From: JAYEJB01 sp034716415
GTDB lineage: Bacteria; Patescibacteriota; Patescibacteriia; SG8-24
DNA: 64,000 nt
Assembly: GCA_034716415.1 (NCBI GenBank)
Contig: JAYEJB010000043.1
Span: 14,640-78,639 of the forward strand
Reading direction: 5' to 3'
This document shows, piece after piece, positions 62,470-64,000 of this stretch. The notes beneath the pieces are model-generated. The model made no database searches. It had not been told where the DNA came from and saw only the letters and a list, made by a program, of their open reading frames with translations. The position numbers were made by a program, and so were the translations under genes. Within the stretch, counting starts at the first letter, position 1, and each line of letters begins with the position of its first letter.

Positions 62470-63629
62470 ATCTCGTTGATCTCTGTCTTTGAAAGCGCGG
62501 CGCGGATAAGCGCGTCCACGTCGAGCTTGCCCTCCTCGTTCTCGGCCTGTCCGACTGTCGAACGCAGTTCCGGATGATCAGGCACGAAGAGCGAGCAGCA
62601 GTCGTCATGCGGCTCGATGGAGATGTCGTAAGTGTCGATCTTTCTGGCCACTGCGACGATATCGTTTTTGCCATCACCGATCAACGGACGGTGGACCGGC
62701 ATGGAGACCGCCGCCGTGACAGTCGCAAGATTCTCCAATGTCTGTGACGCCACCTGTCCAATACTATCGCCGGTCACGATACCTAAAGCTCCTTCCTTCC
62801 GCGCGATCGCCTCGGCGATACGCATCATGAAACGCCGGTACAGCACCACCCGCAACTCACCCTCCGTCTTGGCGGTGATCTCGCGCTGAATATCGGCGAA
62901 CGGAACCATGTAGATAACCGAGCCGAGCTGATAACGATCCAGCGCGCGCGCCAACCGCCGTACCTTTTCGATGGACTCCTTTCCGACGTGCGGATAACTG
63001 TGAAAATGCACGAACACGGCGCGACAACCGCGACTCATCACTTTCCAGGCCGCGACCGGTGAATCGATCCCGCCCGAAAGCATGACGACCACTTTACCGG
63101 TCGAGTCGGTCGGCAACCCCCCGGCCGCGCAGTGCTTCCCGACCGATACGAACGCGCCGTCCTGGTTTATCTCTACGTACAGGACATGGTCGGGATGATG
63201 CAGATCCACCTTCAGACCGTCGTTTTCCGCCAGGACGACACCTCCGACCTGCCGGCTGACCTCCATGGAATTCTGCGGGAACCTCTTGTCACCCCGCTTG
63301 GCGGTGACACGAAAAGTCCCTGTCTTGCCTGCCATCCGCTTTACCGCCGTCTTCTTGATCTCGGCCAGATCCTTCGGACAAGCCTCAGCCAACCAAAAAG
63401 TCGCCACACCGAACACACCGCCCAGCGCCACTGTCACCTGCCGCTCCTGTTCCTCGCTCATGGGACCGTCATGACTACATATGAAGATACCCTTGCGTTT
63501 ACCGACCCTGAACTTATCGATGGGGTCTATCCTCGCCCGAATGTTCCTCATCAACAGGTTCTCGAAAAACGAGCGGTTACCGCCCTTCAGAGAAATCTCG
63601 TCAGTATGCACGATGATGGTGTCGGACAT
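62466..63629 (-). CDS. thiI: tRNA 4-thiouridine synthetase ThiI
   Basis: 387 residues: N-terminal ferredoxin-like and THUMP domains (about 1-165), PP-loop MLSGGIDSPVAAW near 185 and GDSIGQVASQTLENL. No rhodanese domain follows, so sulphur would come from a partner. The ATG at 63629 gives MSDTIIVHTDEISLKGGN; TATACT ends 10 nt upstream, and longer frames run through the palindrome. Confidence 0.94.
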   Translation of the reverse strand: MSDTIIVHTDEISLKGGNRSFFENLLMRNIRARIDPIDKFRVGKRKGIFICSHDGPMSEEQERQVTVALGGVFGVATFWLAEACPKDLAEIKKTAVKRMAGKTGTFRVTAKRGDKRFPQNSMEVSRQVGGVVLAENDGLKVDLHHPDHVLYVEINQDGAFVSVGKHCAAGGLPTDSTGKVVVMLSGGIDSPVAAWKVMSRGCRAVFVHFHSYPHVGKESIEKVRRLARALDRYQLGSVIYMVPFADIQREITAKTEGELRVVLYRRFMMRIAEAIARKEGALGIVTGDSIGQVASQTLENLATVTAAVSMPVHRPLIGDGKNDIVAVARKIDTYDISIEPHDDCCSLFVPDHPELRSTVGQAENEEGKLDVDALIRAALSKTEINEI

Positions 63630-63639
63630 AGATAAGGAG

Positions 63640-63648
63640 AGTATAGCA
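63640..63648 (-). promoter_or_regulatory. Extended -10 box of thiI
   Basis: TGC-TATACT on the minus strand, 10 nt before the ATG. Confidence 0.6.
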
Positions 63649-63742
63649 TTTGATAGAGCTTGGCAATGGTGTGATAAGCAAACAAAGCGAGGGAAGAGAA
63701 TATTTTTATATATCATTCTCCCTCCTTTTTTGCGAGTGGGAT

Positions 63743-63837
63743 GATGTCTTATGCACAGTTTGGGGCAAAAACAGGCAGCCTGTTTCTCGCAAGAAACAGA
63801 CTGTCTGTGTTTTGCCCCAAACTGTGCATAAGACATC
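63743..63837. repeat. 95-nt near-perfect palindrome
   Basis: Arms of about 45 nt meet at CGC. The outer 25-plus bp are exact (GATGTCTTATGCACAGTTTG / CAAACTGTGCATAAGACATC and on), with one mismatch, one G-T pair and one bulged base further in. It lies between the divergent thiI and 63947 genes. The rest of the gap (63838-63946) shows nothing else. Confidence 0.9.
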
Positions 63838-63946
63838 TACTGTTGCTCCAAAAAGTAGAGCTCCTCCACTCTCCCCGCCATTGACTCGACCGTTGAATCA
63901 TGGCATCCTCTCCTCTTGAACCTTGAAAGATTGAAAGGAGAGTGAA

Positions 63947-64000
63947 ATGGCTGAAGCCATGGCATTGCCAGGGAATCCAGGCTGGAACTTTTCTGACTGG
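63947..64000 (+). CDS. Start of an unidentified gene (cut by the window end)
   Basis: AAAGGAGAG sits about 6 nt before an ATG, and the 18 codons to the edge are open (MAEAMALPGNPGW...). The strong SD matches the accessory style in this window. Function cannot be said. Confidence 0.55.
   Translation, partial: MAEAMALPGNPGWNFSDW

Noticed and set aside
63630..63836. N-terminal extension of ThiI
   Set aside because: It would translate one arm of the palindrome and cross the promoter; ThiI similarity starts at 63629.

Overview
This window looks like chromosome from a bacterium of the Candidate Phyla Radiation (Patescibacteria), probably a Parcubacteria-type lineage. That is inference. It rests on moderately high GC, many uncharacterised small proteins, core genes with almost no Shine-Dalgarno (SD) sequences, a secreted CAP protein carrying the YVFPNE-type beta domain often seen in CPR genomes, a stand-alone MEMO/LigB protein, and no biosynthetic operons. 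No rRNA or convincing tRNA gene was found.

Layout. 1-1.9 kb: end of a MEMO-like gene and three small membrane or basic proteins. 1.9-6.1 kb: lexA and clpB face each other across about 0.8 kb of hairpin-rich non-coding DNA; lexA carries a GTTC-N7-GTTC site in its promoter and clpB a perfect CIRCE operator. 6.2-10.8 kb: an orphan TIM-barrel-like protein, a WecG/TagA glycosyltransferase, gltX and an EnvC-like M23 protein. 10.8-28.5 kb: an accessory region of about 23 mostly single-gene units, many with a strong SD and their own terminator: a stand-alone M41-type peptidase, CAP protein, chagasin-like inhibitor, several lipoproteins, a dGTPase-like HD protein, tandem paralogues and a methionine-rich 37-residue peptide. 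28.7-45.1 kb: envelope and translation core: alr-ddl-ftsQ, serS, greA-lysS-nucleotidyltransferase, mreB-mreC-mreD-mrdA, a DUF721 protein and a UvrD-nuclease fusion. 45.2-47.3 kb: two paralogous receiver-only response regulators, then two paralogous PD-(D/E)XK-like proteins. 47.3-54.9 kb: a complete F-type ATP synthase operon (atpZ-like, B, E, F, H, A, G, D, C) with a repeat block between atpE and atpF. 55-57.5 kb: an overlapping three-gene cluster and an ORFan. 57.6-63.6 kb: two TatD nucleases, CvpA, metG, rsmI and thiI. A 95-nt palindrome and the start of one more gene end the window.

How it works together. The core genes serve wall synthesis (Alr, Ddl, FtsQ, MreBCD, PBP2, M23), aminoacylation (GltX, SerS, LysS, MetG), rRNA and tRNA modification (RsmI, ThiI), stress response (LexA, ClpB) and energy (ATP synthase).

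The most striking overall patterns are: (i) two translation-start styles, SD-led accessory genes against SD-less or apparently leaderless core genes; (ii) repeated tandem paralogue pairs; and (iii) a dense set of short intergenic repeat families, some entering gene ends or sitting inside the atp operon. All calls were made by reading the sequence; no database search was run.
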